Positions 1 to 11,570 of a stretch of DNA of 64,000 nucleotides are shown here, piece by piece. Position 1 is the stretch's first letter; every line of letters begins with the position of its first letter. The position numbers and the translations under genes are program-made. The DNA lies in assembly GCF_001949145.1 (NCBI RefSeq), contig NW_019091570.1:514664-578663 (forward strand). The letters are read 5' to 3'. This stretch comes from Acanthaster planci (Eukaryota > Echinodermata > Asteroidea > Valvatida > Acanthasteridae). The notes beneath the pieces were generated by a model. That model had not been told where the DNA came from. It saw only the letters and a list, made by a program, of their open reading frames with translations, and made no database searches.

Positions 1-30
1 GGCAGATTGTGGCGGTCGGCAATTCTGCGT

Positions 31-50
31 GCCGGTCGAGCCCGACCGGC
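31..50. repeat. Short GC-rich perfect hairpin at the left edge
   Basis: Eight bases, GCCGGTCG, are followed by a four-base loop and the exact complement CGACCGGC, with a further GCCGACCGGC immediately after. The stretch is much more GC- and CpG-rich than its surroundings and sits just upstream of the recombinase remnant. It may be part of that mobile element's leader, but the window edge cuts the context off. Confidence 0.5.
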
Positions 51-99
51 GCCGACCGGCAGCGGCAGATCCCTGCATACATCATAGCACTTAATTAGA

Positions 100-523
100 C
101 TCCTGTGGCTGATTCAGCAAACTCCCCAGCTCCCATCATGAGCACAATAGCCGCGATCTCCTGGGCTCACACCATGGCAAGTCTCCTGGATCCTACAAAG
201 GACCCATTGGTTATCTATTCGGTGGAAGGACACAAGCGATTACTATCTAAGCCAAAGAAAAGGAAACAACCCATCACACCTGACATGCTAGCTGAATTAG
301 TTCAAAAAATTGGAATGGACAAAACCATCTCTAATCTGATGAATATTAGGTCATTGGCTATGATGCTCATTTCATATGCAGGGTTTTAGGTTTCAACGAA
401 TTGACTGTTCTAAACCTTAAAGATATCCATTTTAATGATGATCACTTATCTATCAATATACAATATACAAAACTGATGGAAGAAAGAAACGGTGAAAGAT
501 ATGTATATGTGAGGCAGTTTTGA
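100..523 (+). pseudogene. Frameshifted tyrosine recombinase/integrase-like fragment
   Basis: The first frame (about 105-389) reads a helical segment with ADSANSPAPIM, ISWAHTMASL, DPTKDPLV and KRKQPITPDML, then MNIRSLAMMLISYAGF. This order (an SAM-like N-terminal core-binding domain, then the start of a catalytic domain after a PIT motif) is typical of eukaryotic XerD/phage-integrase-like recombinases of DIRS, Ngaro or Crypton-type elements. Translation stops at 387-389 in a T-run. It resumes one frame over from 386, with LGFNELTVLNLKDIHFNDDHLSI, as expected after the conserved R-x-SEL region, and ends at TGA 521-523. The catalytic arginine is replaced in the FNEL context, and the C-terminal H-x-x-R and tyrosine are absent. 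An upstream TAG at 96-98 and the shift make this a relic, not a gene. Family assignment is by motif order only; the exact element class is not determined. Confidence 0.6.
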
Positions 524-581
524 AAATCTTTTGTCATTTTCCAAATCTCTTGGTATTTAATATCATCCCGTTCTTTAAAAT

Positions 582-1155
582 TTCATCCAGGTCACAGCGT
601 CAAGCATCAAGCGTCAAGTCTATTGTATCGTGTTTAAGTGATAAATGTCTATTCATTCAATTGAGCGCCAAGATGAAAAATGAATTGAATTTATCCTTGT
701 TGTGTAAGAGTAATGGCCGAGTGGTCAACAGAGGGTATATAAAGATTGGGACTGGCTTGTATAAGGCCTTGATGCTTGCATGCCGCTGTGAACTCCATCC
801 AAACTTATGTTGAATTTTAGGATCTGTTCAACTTTGTTGTTTGCAAGCCTGATAGCAGTTGGTTCACACAGGTCAGGCATTTGTTTCCTTTTTTTCCTTG
901 GGTTTTTTAGTTTTTCATATCTGGCAACCAACAGTACAAGATCATTTGTTGTTAATTACATACAGTACAATTCTGGTACGATTGGGATCTATATTATCCT
1001 TACAATGTTAAGATTGTTAATAGTTGGGCTTTGTAAAAGAAGTTTATATGCTGGTTGAGTGATCTGTAATAAAGTCATCCAGGTCACAGTGTTAAGCAAT
1101 GTTACCAAAATCTTGAATGTGTTGAATCTAATGTATCGTGTTTATAGGATAATTG
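582..1155 (+). repeat. Direct repeat pair flanking about 420 bp
   Basis: 582-650 and 1074-1155 share CATCCAGGTCACAG near their start and TATCGTGTTTA near their end, in the same order. The second copy carries about 13 extra bases in the middle. The first copy starts 60 bp after the recombinase remnant ends. These could be subterminal or terminal direct repeats of the same dead element, or an unrelated local duplication. No coding potential was seen between them. Confidence 0.45.
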
Positions 1156-2789
1156 ACCTTCACTTCAAAATAACTTTGAACCCTTAAAACAGGAAAGAGC
1201 AGAATGCGGCTTTACTCTCATTTTGTCACATTTAAGGTCCAAACTTCAAAGTCCTACATGTATATCATTTGAAGTACATGTCCAATTTAGTTGAAACCTT
1301 ACAGATGGATAGAAAGTGAATTGTTATAGATGAACACTGACATCATGTGATGATGTCATTAGGTGACAAATCAGGGGACATTAAATGTGAACCATTTCAA
1401 CCACTACATTTCCTCAAGTACTTCTCCTCAAGTATATGTCCTGGTACTGTTCCCTTCATCATACATGATACCTTTGTGAACAATAACTGTCATGACATTT
1501 CATTCTGAAAATCCAAAATTGTCAGCGTCGGAAAATTGGGCTTGAATTCAGCTGAGTGTTCCCTAACATGGTGCACTTGAGTAGAATCTCAGAAAATACC
1601 ACATATACATTTACAAAATCCTTTGAAGTTGATAAATTCTTGTAAAGCATCGTTACTTCCACTAAAATACATATTTGTAAGTTTGTCAGAAAATTCTTTT
1701 CCTATTGTTGGGCACATTTTGAAAGAGGTCATTTCGCACATCGGAAAGGAAAATTGGCAAAAATAATATTTCATGTAAACTTTGTAGCAGGTATGTAAAT
1801 ATGTTACAGTTCAAAGCATTGGTCGGAATGAACAACTTTTGTTACTTTGGACAACAGTTGTCAGAGAGACTAGCTAAAGAACTCATGAGGTGAAGATTCT
1901 TTGATTTGAATGGGCTTGGATCTCAGAAGTCCAAGTGGGAATGAAATTGGAGTAATTTGAAAGTTATGGAAAATGTTATCTTAAGATAAGAATTTTGGGA
2001 AATAAACAAATTTCAATTAAAAGAGAGGTTTAATGCACCTTCATTATATGGCATAATTTTAGCACAAAACTACATGTACATCTAAAGTTACATGTAAATA
2101 TACAGGTATTAACACTGCAAATTGGTAGGAGACAATTTCAGCCGCGAAGCCAGTGTACACGTATTGCACCCTACCTCCATGAGTGCACAAGGAAACTGGG
2201 CAGCCTAGAACTAATGAATGACTCATCACTTTCAAAACATGTCTAAGGTTGTGATGAGGCATTCGACAATTCAAGTCCCTTTTTTGCTTTCATTTAATCA
2301 TTCACTTCATATGTCACTTTGGTACATGTACTTTGACACAACTGTGCCATTGGACTGATTATTGATGATTGCCCAGGGCAAAGACAACCTTTAGAACAAA
2401 TCCTGACAGATGCATCCAGCAGCTGCCTGGGCAAATTGAAATTTTATCACATTATGAATGGTAACTTATATCCCTAACATAATAAGAATACTTTCAAGGT
2501 AGTCAGTACATGTACTATCCACAGTGGAATCTCAATTGTTTGTTCTCATGGTGGTACATGTACATGTATGTACCGTATTTGTGCTTTTGAAAGTGAATTT
2601 ACTTGTAAAACATGGAGTAATGCAGTAGGATAGCAAGGAAAAAAAAATCTGAAATAAGTACATTCTCTTGTCCTTAAAATTGACAACCCAAATCTAGTAC
2701 AGATATTTATATCTTGAAAGTTGTTAAAATGATGATAATGCAGTGCTTCATACATGTATGTGTGGTCAAATAAATAGACCAACCAATGC
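1156..2789. other. No gene recognised; AT-rich non-coding DNA
   Basis: Only short random-looking open frames are present. Several ACATGTA palindromes occur (near 1255, 2070, 2325 and 2560). Nothing resembles an exon with matching splice sites. Confidence 0.6.
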
Positions 2790-2840
2790 CACTACTATTA
2801 CTACTGCTACTGCTGTTGCTGCAGTATACTATTACTACTG
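2790..2840. repeat. Imperfect (ACT/GCT)n trinucleotide repeat
   Basis: A run of ACTACTATTACTACTGCTAC-type triplets passes through TGCTGTTGCTGCAG and back to ATTACTACTG. It is a simple-sequence tract with no open coding context. Confidence 0.8.
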
Positions 2841-5800
2841 AAATCAAGGAGACACAGTCACAAGGAATCTACACTGTAAGACTGCCAAGGACAAAATAGA
2901 AGCCAAACAAAGTAGACCTACTCTCCACAACCCTAAACATGGACAAACATAAAAACACGAGAAAAATATTGCAGGTAAAATAGGGTGGGGTACTGGGGTA
3001 ATGAGGGAGAAAAGTGGGAAGGATTGGAAAACTAAGCAGCAAGATTTTCTCAAAATCTTTCAAACCACTGATACATTTCAACATAGGGTTGAGGTTAGGA
3101 CTGGTCAAACAACATGTTGTTATACGTGCTCAGTCTGAGACTGCTTAGTTCATTGGCCTTGTCAGATGTGTCTGGGAGAATTAAGGTTTCTGTCAAAGGA
3201 CACAAACGTCAATGTGATGAATCTGCCACAGACTTTCTTCTATCTTGTGAAGAGTCAATAAACATTTCCATACCAATACCACAGAGCTTTATTTGTCATT
3301 TCCAACCATACATAAACTTCACATCTTCAGGGAAACATGATCATGTCTTTCTGAAACAATCATTGTTAAAATTGAATTTGCACTTTTTCACAAACTATTG
3401 TAAAACTTATGTCAAGAATATTCATCAAGGCACACAGGGGTTCATATAAAAACTCCACATAGAACTGACAAAATTTAAAGCATGTTTTGTCAAGTCCTTC
3501 CAATGTGCTACATGTAAGTGGCAATTTGGTTTGTCCTCTTAGAACTACTCTAATATACCTTCCAACTGATCTTTTCCTTCATGTACCTGTAAAAAAGCTC
3601 AGCAAGAATGAGATGAATTTGTGAACAGGTCTACTTCTGAAATGATAAGTTAACCCATGTTTTTTCTGTTTTGTGTATATGACATAACAGATTGAAATAA
3701 CAGAGTGGAGGTTTACTAAAAAGGAGGTGGGCAACCCACCTGAAAGGTTTCCTCTTTTCCTAAATAGATCTCCAACATCGTGACAAAATCCTCTGGGGGA
3801 AACTGCCACCAGAAGACAGACTGGTATTTGGGGTTGTTTTGGAAGAGATGTGTTTTCTTTTTTTTAACCCAACTCCCTTGTGGTGGTCAGCAAGCTTTGC
3901 AATTCAGGCTCCATTATTTGTTCAGATGTTTGGTGTTGACATCCCTCTTGTCCTGACCAGAAAATAACTGTGCTTTTTATTTGGAAAGGCTTATTTTATT
4001 GAAGTCTGAGATACCCGTACATAAATAGGTCTTTTTGTGCTTAAGAGGTTGAGGGATAACATGCCTGTGATACTGATAGGTCACTCCTGGTCAGGTTAAA
4101 ATTTACTCTGTAACTCTACCACTGGTGGGAAAACTCATCTTCCCTGTCTTCAAATTTTATTTCAAAATTCTTGTTGAATGTTGAAGAACTTGTGTGAGAG
4201 ATTAGAGAAGGAAACAACAAAATTCTGGTGAATGAAAATCTGTGGCGCAATGTAAAATTCAACTTCTTACAAATTTGTAGGTACATGTACTACATGTATA
4301 GTCAACTCCTCCAGTTGGTATTGATGGTCATGTTATTGATGGTCATTTTTTAAATCTGTGAATTACTGTTTCTCTGCCTAAATGGGGTCCGTCCATGAGA
4401 GTTTTAAATTAAATCTTAAATCAAGTATTTTCGAAGTATCAAACTCACTGTCACAAATAAAGTAAACATACTTATCAATGCTTTGAGAGGGTACACCCAT
4501 ATCAGTACTTCATTATAGAGAGCTCCTGGTCCCTGAAGTATGGAAATATTTTAGTAGCATGTTCAAGTTATTACTTCTAGTATGACAATTAAATAGTTGA
4601 TACACTGAAGTACATGTAGTTTTTGAATAACTCTTTTTCAGAAATGTTCTTCATTTGACTCAGTTTTGATGCTAAAGCTATAATTTTCTCTTATTTCTTA
4701 GACTGAAGCTTACAGTCACCCTGCTCTGTCTGTTAACATCTACATGTACATGTACCTTTAAGCCCAAATGAACAGCTCACATGCTGATACCTTTTGCTCA
4801 AGCTGTGCAAAATGATCAGGACAGTGCTGTGGACAGACCACACACACTCCCATCATCAAACAATCATGTGGACATTTATAGACATTTTATTGGTGTCTTG
4901 GAGACCAAATCAGGGTAGGGGTAAAAGATGTAAAGTGCACAGCCGTAATTCTTTTGATGATCTGTTTTTCTCATCTGTTAAATTGTTTTACTAGGTCAGG
5001 CAGGTAAAGGGATAAAGCTGTGATATGCCTAGCCTCCAGTGTTTACTTCTTTTCCTGGTATGAAAACTTCTAGAAATAATAATAATTTTCGATCACAACT
5101 TACACTAGTACATTCCGTATTTCTTGAAAACCTGACGATGGAAAATAGGTGCAGTTTGACTTGACCAGTCAAGGGCAGCCAGATCATACTTGAAACTGAC
5201 CAAGATTGCAACAAACATGCACAAAGTCCTTTGCAAAATCAATTATCCCAAGACTGATAATGACATAGGAAGGGACACACAGGGTTGAGGAATAGGATGT
5301 GTTCATAAATAAGAGGTTGAATAGTGTGCCATTTTGGCAAAATCGTCAAATGCTTTAATTTCAAAGATTACGCTTTTACAGGTAAAGTAAAATTTAGCAA
5401 CTGACTAAAACCTGAAAACACACTATATCTGAAATACAATGTAAACGGGAGAAATTAATTAAAATGTGGGAGACATATGTTACGGGGACACCACACATTT
5501 TGGTGTCCCAATTACATCAACAAAAATACTTCTCAGATACCGGTACAAGAATGATGTAGTTTGTGTGTAAATAACAATTTACTATTAAAAATAAAACACT
5601 TTGTGCAGTATTTAAGGCTTAATTTGGAGAAGACTTCCTAAATCTTCAATGACCAACATAACTACTTAGGGTATCAAATATTTTCACTTCAAATGCAAGA
5701 TGTAAAATTTAATATCCTTTTTGATATAAGTTGACAGTTTATGCTATTTAAAATGTTAATTAAAACCCTACAATCTAACTTCAAAAACTCAGTGACTTCC

Positions 5801-6015
5801 AATTTCCATGTATTTATAACAATACTCTGATCAGGACTTAAATGCCTATTTTTACACCAAATTTGAAATTGTGAATGGTCCCAGCACCATTTTGGGAAGT
5901 AGGAACCATGCCTAATAATTAGTATGTTTTTGTTTTATTTTTTCACTTGCTTGCAAACTAAGTTTCACTTTGAGATAAAAAATGTTTAGTGATCAATTAT
6001 GAAAAAAGTAACCTT
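2841..6015. other. No confident gene; one weak coding-like segment
   Basis: The region is AT-rich with no recognised protein family. The only exon-like stretch is the minus-strand segment at 3740-3856, listed separately. Scattered ACATGTACATGTAC palindromes occur near 4280 and 4740. Confidence 0.5.
3740..3856 (-). other. Weak candidate exon, family unknown
   Basis: On the minus strand an open frame of 39 codons runs from 3856 down to 3740 in phase 0. It includes the strings NNPKYQSVFWWQFPPEDF and TMLEIYLGKEETFQ, and ends exactly at a GTGGGT that could be a splice donor. The amino-acid composition looks protein-like. Against it, the upstream AG lies in an A-run rather than a pyrimidine tract, an in-frame TGA lies about 20 bases further upstream, and I recognise no family. 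It lies on the same strand as TIKI but does not look like any part of TIKI. Confidence 0.18.
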
Positions 6016-6330
6016 AAAGGTAGTGTACACAATTTGCATTTACAGCAATACAGTATGTCAAAATTTGGAGGGTTGTAATTTACTTTGACTATCATTCCAT
6101 GGAATGATTAATTTAATTTTTTCAATCCACTGCTTTGAGAAAAATCAAGAAAAACACTATTCACTTTTAACACTCAAAGTGCAGCTCGGTAATTTGTCTT
6201 GCAAAATCCATGGGCCACAAGATGTTCTGGAATGCCATGACAAGACGTTCTGTCTCAATGCATGTATTTTGACAGAACCCTTTATACTTGGTGGAACACA
6301 GGATCTGTTGCTTTGCATGGTTTGAAGAAT
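6016..6330. repeat. Dispersed repeat, short copy (partner at 32612-33290)
   Basis: The copy begins AAAGGTAGTGTA and continues through GAGAAAAATCAAGAAAAAC, then AAATCCATGGGCCA. The same blocks appear in the same order and orientation at 32612 onward (GAGAAAAATCGAGAAAAAC and, at about 33238, AATCCATGGGCCAT). The downstream copy has roughly 400 bp more between the blocks. The function is unknown; it is probably a non-autonomous transposon family. Confidence 0.65.
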
Positions 6331-7993
6331 CTTATCACATTTATCTGGATAATTTGCAGATTTTTCTTGAACGTTTCCATTAAGTGGGATTTTTGAGACG
6401 TGAGGAACCTTGGTATTGTTTCTGTTTGCGAAATTGGGCCATTAATTGTACTTGCATGCAAATAGCTTTTATACTATACTGAATGAACAATATAATGAGC
6501 ATTTCATGGACCCCATCGCGTTCGTTACGACGGTGTTGTACTGAAAGAATTCTTCTTCAAAATATACCCCAATTTCCGTTAATTAACAATTTGACAATGT
6601 ATCAGCTTGATTTAATTATTTATTTGTTTTGCATTCAAAGCCAATGTTTCTAAACATTAGTTCTGAAAGGAGGCTAAGTACACTGAAAGCTCCTTGAATT
6701 CCCATGATTTAATCATGAAAACGGCTTTAATAATATTGGCTATTAACTCATCGTTCTGCATGACTATTATTTTGAATGTTTTTTAATGTTTGAGACATGT
6801 CAGGCATGATCTTGCTGGGATTTGAAATTGTAATCCATAAAATGCAAAGTTTCGGTTGTTAATACCCTAAACAAAGCAACGCTTGATTAAATCTGCACAT
6901 TATTTTCATTGTTCGTGCATTTGCAGAGTGCACACAAAATAGTCACATGTACATGTACAAGAGAATTCAAAACTTGACCAATGTTGAACAATGTTGAGCT
7001 CCGTAGAAATACTGAAACTCCTTTGAGGAAAATGTTCTTTCTTCAGAGCGTGCCTCATTTAGCCAATATTTAGTTGGAAAGCTAGAATAGGGCCATATGA
7101 AACTGAGGGTTTAGTTACGTTTTTAAAATCAATTATCCCTCCTTCCCCTTAGGTGCATACTATTAGTTTTCATATTCTCTTGAATTGAAAGTTAAATCAT
7201 TGTCAGAAAGAGAGAGAAAGAGAATATCTGACTCTGCCATTTCTATAAGATCTTCAGAAGCAGAATGATGTAACCATGGTTGCATTAAGCACGACGGTCT
7301 GCCAGCATGGTGTTTTCCTATTATGTAGGCCTACCCAATCGGTAAGCTGCTTCTCTTTGCTGATTTTGCACTGATGTTGTGTAAGTGCAAAAAAATTAAC
7401 CTCTTTATAAACTCAATATAATTTCACTTTAATCCGTGCTAGTCTGATAATTGTGATAATTCCAACATCACTTCAAAAAATGTAAAATGTGCTAAGGAAA
7501 TAAGTTTCTACCTATCGTACCCTGTGAATTTCATGTTGACTTTTCAGTACTGGAAAAATTGGTGTAAGTAAAAACATGGAAATATGGGTTATTGTGAAGT
7601 ATTGGTTTTGTTTCAGCCGAGTTAAAATTAAGGTGTGGGCTCTTGGACTTTTTCAAAAAAGGTTTTGTTACTTAAAGCATGTCTCCTGAACCCAAATAAC
7701 ACCAACTTTTGTATTTTGAAAAGGTTATTCATGCTAAAAATGCAATTTTCTGACACTGGTCATATTTTAATCTACCCCTATTCTGGTACCAGATGCATTG
7801 ATGTATAAAGCCGGGTATTGTGCAGTTACGCATTTTTGTCCTCAAAGTTTTAATCCCAAGGTTTACTGAAACACCCTGCAGTCTGTCCACAATGTTGCTA
7901 AGTGTTATAAATGTTGCAAAACAAAAAGCCTTAATACAAGGAGACTACAGCCAGGGCAAAGTGTGTTGTATCTCATAATCATGTCATCAGAAC
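6331..7993. other. No gene recognised
   Basis: AT-rich sequence with no family-level similarity that I can see, no splice-bounded coding block and only short open frames. It lies downstream of TIKI exon 3 on the gene's strand. It could be TIKI intron 3, but nothing in it matches the expected next exon. Confidence 0.5.
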
Positions 7994-8539
7994 AAAACTA
8001 GAGGTGTGTTTGTCCTCTGGACAAACTAATTTTTTTTTTATAAATTATCACTTGATATCTTGACTCTTGGGTATATTTCAAATCAAATAACAGAGCACAA
8101 AATGTGTGATTTCTCTTTTGTTCTCATGGTAATCTTGAACCAAAATTGAGGACTAATCACTCATTAGTGTTTAGTTAAAAGTGTACAAAGCCTAAGGAGA
8201 AACTGCAGCTCATGTGACCCCAATGATGTCATTTTAACAATTTTGTCCTGGGAATAAGTCAGATTGACCAAAGTGCTGATGACTGGCTGGTGAAACACAT
8301 GTACAAAACCCATGAGGGAAAAATAAATAGCCAAAAGTCAATAAAACATTAGGCAATGATGTCATCATGACATCATAAATTAAGGAAAATTCTTTTACAT
8401 GTATCAGGGTCTTTGTTGGTTGTAACTTTGATGACTATGATCAAAGATGTCAAATTTACCAAAATGGTAGCATGAAAACGTGTACGAAGTCAATGGGCTG
8501 AAATAAATATTGAAAAATTAATAATAAATCAGATGATGA

Positions 8540-8560
8540 TGTTATCCTGACGTCATCCAA
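8540..8560. promoter_or_regulatory. Perfect CRE palindrome inside repeat block A
   Basis: TGACGTCA lies at 8548-8555. The same octamer occurs at 9607-9614 in block A and 17055-17062 in block B. The octamer is the full CREB/ATF consensus. Binding or activity is not implied by sequence alone. Confidence 0.35.
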
Positions 8561-10219
8561 TTAGAATAATTCTTGTGTCAGGATCTTTGTTGGCTATCAC
8601 TTTGATAATGATCAAGTTACCGAAGTTACCAAAATGGTGGCTTGAAAAGTGAAAACATGTACAAAGTCAATGGGCTAAAAATACATACATGTATGCAGAA
8701 AAACCGCTCTTTTAAGTTCATGTCACGTGACTTGCACTGAAAAACTGAAAAATCTCTATGAAAAATTACTTGATATTTTGACTTTTGTGTATATTTAAAA
8801 GCAAATAATAGAGCATAAAACATACAATTTCTCTTTTGTTCTCATTTTTAAGCTTGAGCCGAAGTTGAAGACTACTCACTCATTAAGATTGACAGTAGAA
8901 AAACGTGTATGAACAATATGGCCAAAAATATTAAAAATTCAAAATAAATCACGTGACGAGGTTCATCATGACGAATTTGTTCTAGGACCATCATTAGATG
9001 ATTGTCCAATGGTCTGCGAAGTCTGAAATCAATCAGATGTACAAAACTACCAAAGTCTAGGGTGACAAGAAAATGTGTACAAACCATATGGAGAAAGTCT
9101 GAAAAAGGGAAAAAACTAGAGGTTTTGTCTGTCTTAAGGACAGAGCAAAGGCCTTTATCGCATTTTCATTTTTTTCCTAAGAAAAGGGCATTCCTTTATT
9201 GCAGAAAGAGCACAGATTAGAGGTTTTATAAATTTACCTCTTTTAACATTCCATAAAATGCGATCTGCTCTCAGTGCCACATGCTTGGAAATTTGCCAAC
9301 TCTTGAGTACAATGCCCTACACAGTGTGCACTGTCTATACATGTTACAGGCAGATAATGTGCGTCCACACACCCAGTAGCCAATAAACAGTATGCGAATG
9401 GGATTTTGGAGTACACAAATACTGTAAGGGTTATATTTGTTATCGGCACTTCATCTGTGTGAAGAAGTACACCAGATATGCACTTCATGCAGTTGACTCC
9501 AATGTTTTAGCTATCATCTAATGGATAATTCATCCTTACATCTCTTATGGTTGATTTTATACCAATTTAAAAATAAAAGGACTTTTTACTATAACTTCTG
9601 GTCTGATGACGTCATTGGCCCCATTTTTCACATGGGTTAACTGGGTCAAGATCATCATCAACCTCAGTTTTCAGGCGATTCGAACAGACTATTCAAAATT
9701 CATTTTTCGGAAGTTTCAATGGGCTGAAAGAAATATTAAAAAATCATTAATAAATCACTTGAGTAGAGGGCACTTGACAATTGCGTGACATCTTCAGTAG
9801 ATGTTTTGAAAAATACAATACCCCAAGAGACTAACATTGAAATCAAGTCAATATCTACCAATTTTAAACAATCCTACTTCTGGTTTCGACTGGAAGGGTG
9901 GGTCACGTGATTTGACTCACACGAGACTGAAGACCAAATAATACTCTGGCACTTGACACAAACAGAATGTTGCGGGAGGCCATGATTCATTTTACATGGA
10001 TTTTTAAAAATTAAACAAAAAATTTAATATTTAAAATTTAATGATAAATCCCTTTAATTTGTGTTTCAGAAATCTCTGGGCACATCTTTGTTATAGGGTC
10101 TTTGCTTGAGACAACTTTAAGCATGATCTGAAATTGTGTAGGGACTAAAGTGCCCTGGAGAAAAACTCTGTACAAAAGAAATGTGATTTTCGGAGAAGAA
10201 CAAGGAGGAGATGAAACAA

Positions 10220-10560
10220 ATCTTGACAAAAAGAATGGCTTTTTTGTATTTTGCGAAAAAGACAAAACAAAAACAGAACAGAAAAAATGACTTTTCACAA
10301 AAAGTGGAAAATCCAAAAAATGAACAAAAAGAATGCCTTTTTGCAAATTTGCAAAAAAGCCCCCCATAAAAAGAACAAAAAGAATGTTTTTTGGTAAAGT
10401 TGTGAAAAGCCAAAAACAGAAAAACAAACAATGCTTTTTTCGCAAAGTTGAAAAAAGCCCCCCCCAAAAAAAAGCTATAAGAAAAGCAATAAGCTGCTTT
10501 GCATGCCAGCACAAAAACAATGCCTTTTCCTCACTTTGCAGAAAAGCCAATATGCAAGCA
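10220..10560. repeat. Tandem A/T-run hairpin units
   Basis: Units of roughly 50-60 bp follow the pattern GAATGCCTTTTTGCAA, a short centre, GCAAAAAAGCC, and a purine-rich spacer with AGAACAAAA. Each unit can fold because the CTTTTTGC and GCAAAAAG parts are complementary. About six degenerate units are visible. Long open frames on both strands here are by-products of this simple composition. Confidence 0.65.
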
Positions 10561-11238
10561 AGGAAATCTTTCCAATCTTCAGCCCTGTCTGCACTTGACT
10601 TTTTGGTCAAACTCACAGAGACAATGATTACTTTTCTTATTTTAAGTCCAGTGTGGACATCCCAGGAAGTTCTCCTCTTGGTTACTTGCACTGAATCACA
10701 CGATCATTTTTACTGGATAATTTCTGCCCAGGAAATATGTCTGAGTTTCATTTCCCAAGACGAAAAATCCAGTGCAGACTGTGAGAGTCGGTAAAAGCAT
10801 CGAAAGCAGCTGTGTTAGTGCGTACATCCAGCCTGAACTTGCATGTTTTGCCACGGTGTGGCATGTGGTGAATATTTCCAGTACATTTGTTCGTCTTTTG
10901 GTCATTGCAGAAATGATTATTGATACAATTCGAAGATTAACTGGTGTTAAGAGTGCACCATTTCTAGATGATAATGAGGACAGTACAGGACGAAAACAAG
11001 GATGAAAACAAATGCAGTAAGGTAATGCGAAGTGCCCTCATGACTCATTGTGTTGATAGCTTGGTTACTTCTCCCACAGTCTCGGTAAAATTTTCCCGTC
11101 GAAAGTCCAAGTGTGGACAGTGCGTGGTTACATTTGACCATTTGTCCTTTTACCACTGGCTTGGTAAAACTGTTGGAAATAAGGTAAGGTGTGAACACAG
11201 CTTTTGCCAAATACTGTATACAAAACTGAGAGACTTAC
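10561..11238. other. Sequence downstream of TIKI exon 3 (start of intron 3)
   Basis: The minus strand opens with the GTAAGT donor at 11238-11233. The region contains short motifs such as GTCCAGTGTGGACA and AAGTCCAAGTGTGGACAG. These resemble the ends of a CACTG/GTGTGAACAC-type MITE, but complete termini were not resolved. No exon encoding the expected continuation of TIKI was found. Confidence 0.45.
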
Positions 11239-11566
11239 CAGCACCAAAAGCAAAGAAGAAACTCTTCTCAGGATACAAATCCAGTATCTCCTTGACTCGG
11301 GCAGCCATGCGCCGATTCCTCTTATATATCAATTCTTCTCGAAAATACTCGTCAATTTCCTGGGCCAAGCTAATTTCATATGGCCCCAGTGTAGAGTTGA
11401 GTAGGTTTGGCACCTGGGCTGTGTCATGGTTGAAAATGACGGAGTTCAGGTTGCCACAGTTGTAGTGCCAAATAAGGTCCTCTGTTGTGTAATGTCGACG
11501 TGCTGTACCAGCGGCCGCACGCATGATCTCTTGCTGCCACAATGTTTGGTTGAGAGCAAAAAGGAC
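11239..11566 (-). CDS. TRABD2: TIKI metalloprotease, exon 3 (second half of the TraB/TIKI domain)
   Basis: This is an internal exon of a TIKI-type (TRABD2) protease, which in other animals cleaves the N-terminus of Wnt proteins at the membrane and so blocks Wnt signalling. A pyrimidine-poor but clear acceptor (TAG before 11566) precedes GTC-CTT-TTT. The exon encodes [13 protein letters not shown], then [46 protein letters not shown] and FFFAFGAG, all hallmark TIKI strings. It enters in phase 0, matching exon 2, and leaves in phase 1 at GTAAGT (11238). Residues are about 245-353 of the predicted protein. The NQT sequon at N250 is a likely glycosylation site. The exon ends inside the second GX2H motif: G352 and A353 are complete, the third residue's codon is split by the intron, and the metal-site histidine must come from the next exon. 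That exon was not found in the remaining 11 kb. Confidence 0.93.
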
Positions 11567-11570
11567 CTAC

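Larger units (their letters stand above)
7994..10560 (+). repeat. Composite repeat block A (partner block B at 14640-17420)
   Basis: Several distinct modules occur here and recur in block B in the same order and orientation. (1) An ACTAGAGGTTTTGTC-type module (7995, 9115; B: 14643). (2) A segment of about 770 bp (9245-10013) whose counterpart is 16091-16836. It shares AACATTCCATA/GGCATTCCATA, CCAATGTTTTAGCTATCAT, TTTTCAGGCGATTC and GGGAGGCCATGATT. (3) Modules with ACTTTGATGA, TGTACAAAGTCAATGGGCT and AATAAATCA repeated at roughly 180-bp spacing (8400-8960; B: 16900-17130). (4) A run of hairpin-like units containing GAATGCCTTTTTGCAA and GCAAAAAAGCC (10220-10560; B: 17210-17420). Whether this is one large transposon, a nested cluster or a segmental duplication cannot be decided here. 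Confidence 0.75.

Noticed and set aside
708-735. TGGCCGAGTGGTCAAC, a tRNA A-box-like word
   Set aside because: No B-box or T-arm at the right distance; no cloverleaf.
10038-10691. 217-codon minus-strand open frame, Phe/Lys/Ser-rich
   Set aside because: It reads through the tandem GCAAAAAAGCC hairpin units; the composition reflects A/T runs and there is no family.
10696-11036. Possible TIKI exon 4 starting G-H-F after an AG at 11038-11037, open to 10696
   Set aside because: Only three residues fit. The following ALPYCICFHPCF does not resemble the expected GNNTV-like helix, and no pyrimidine tract precedes the AG.
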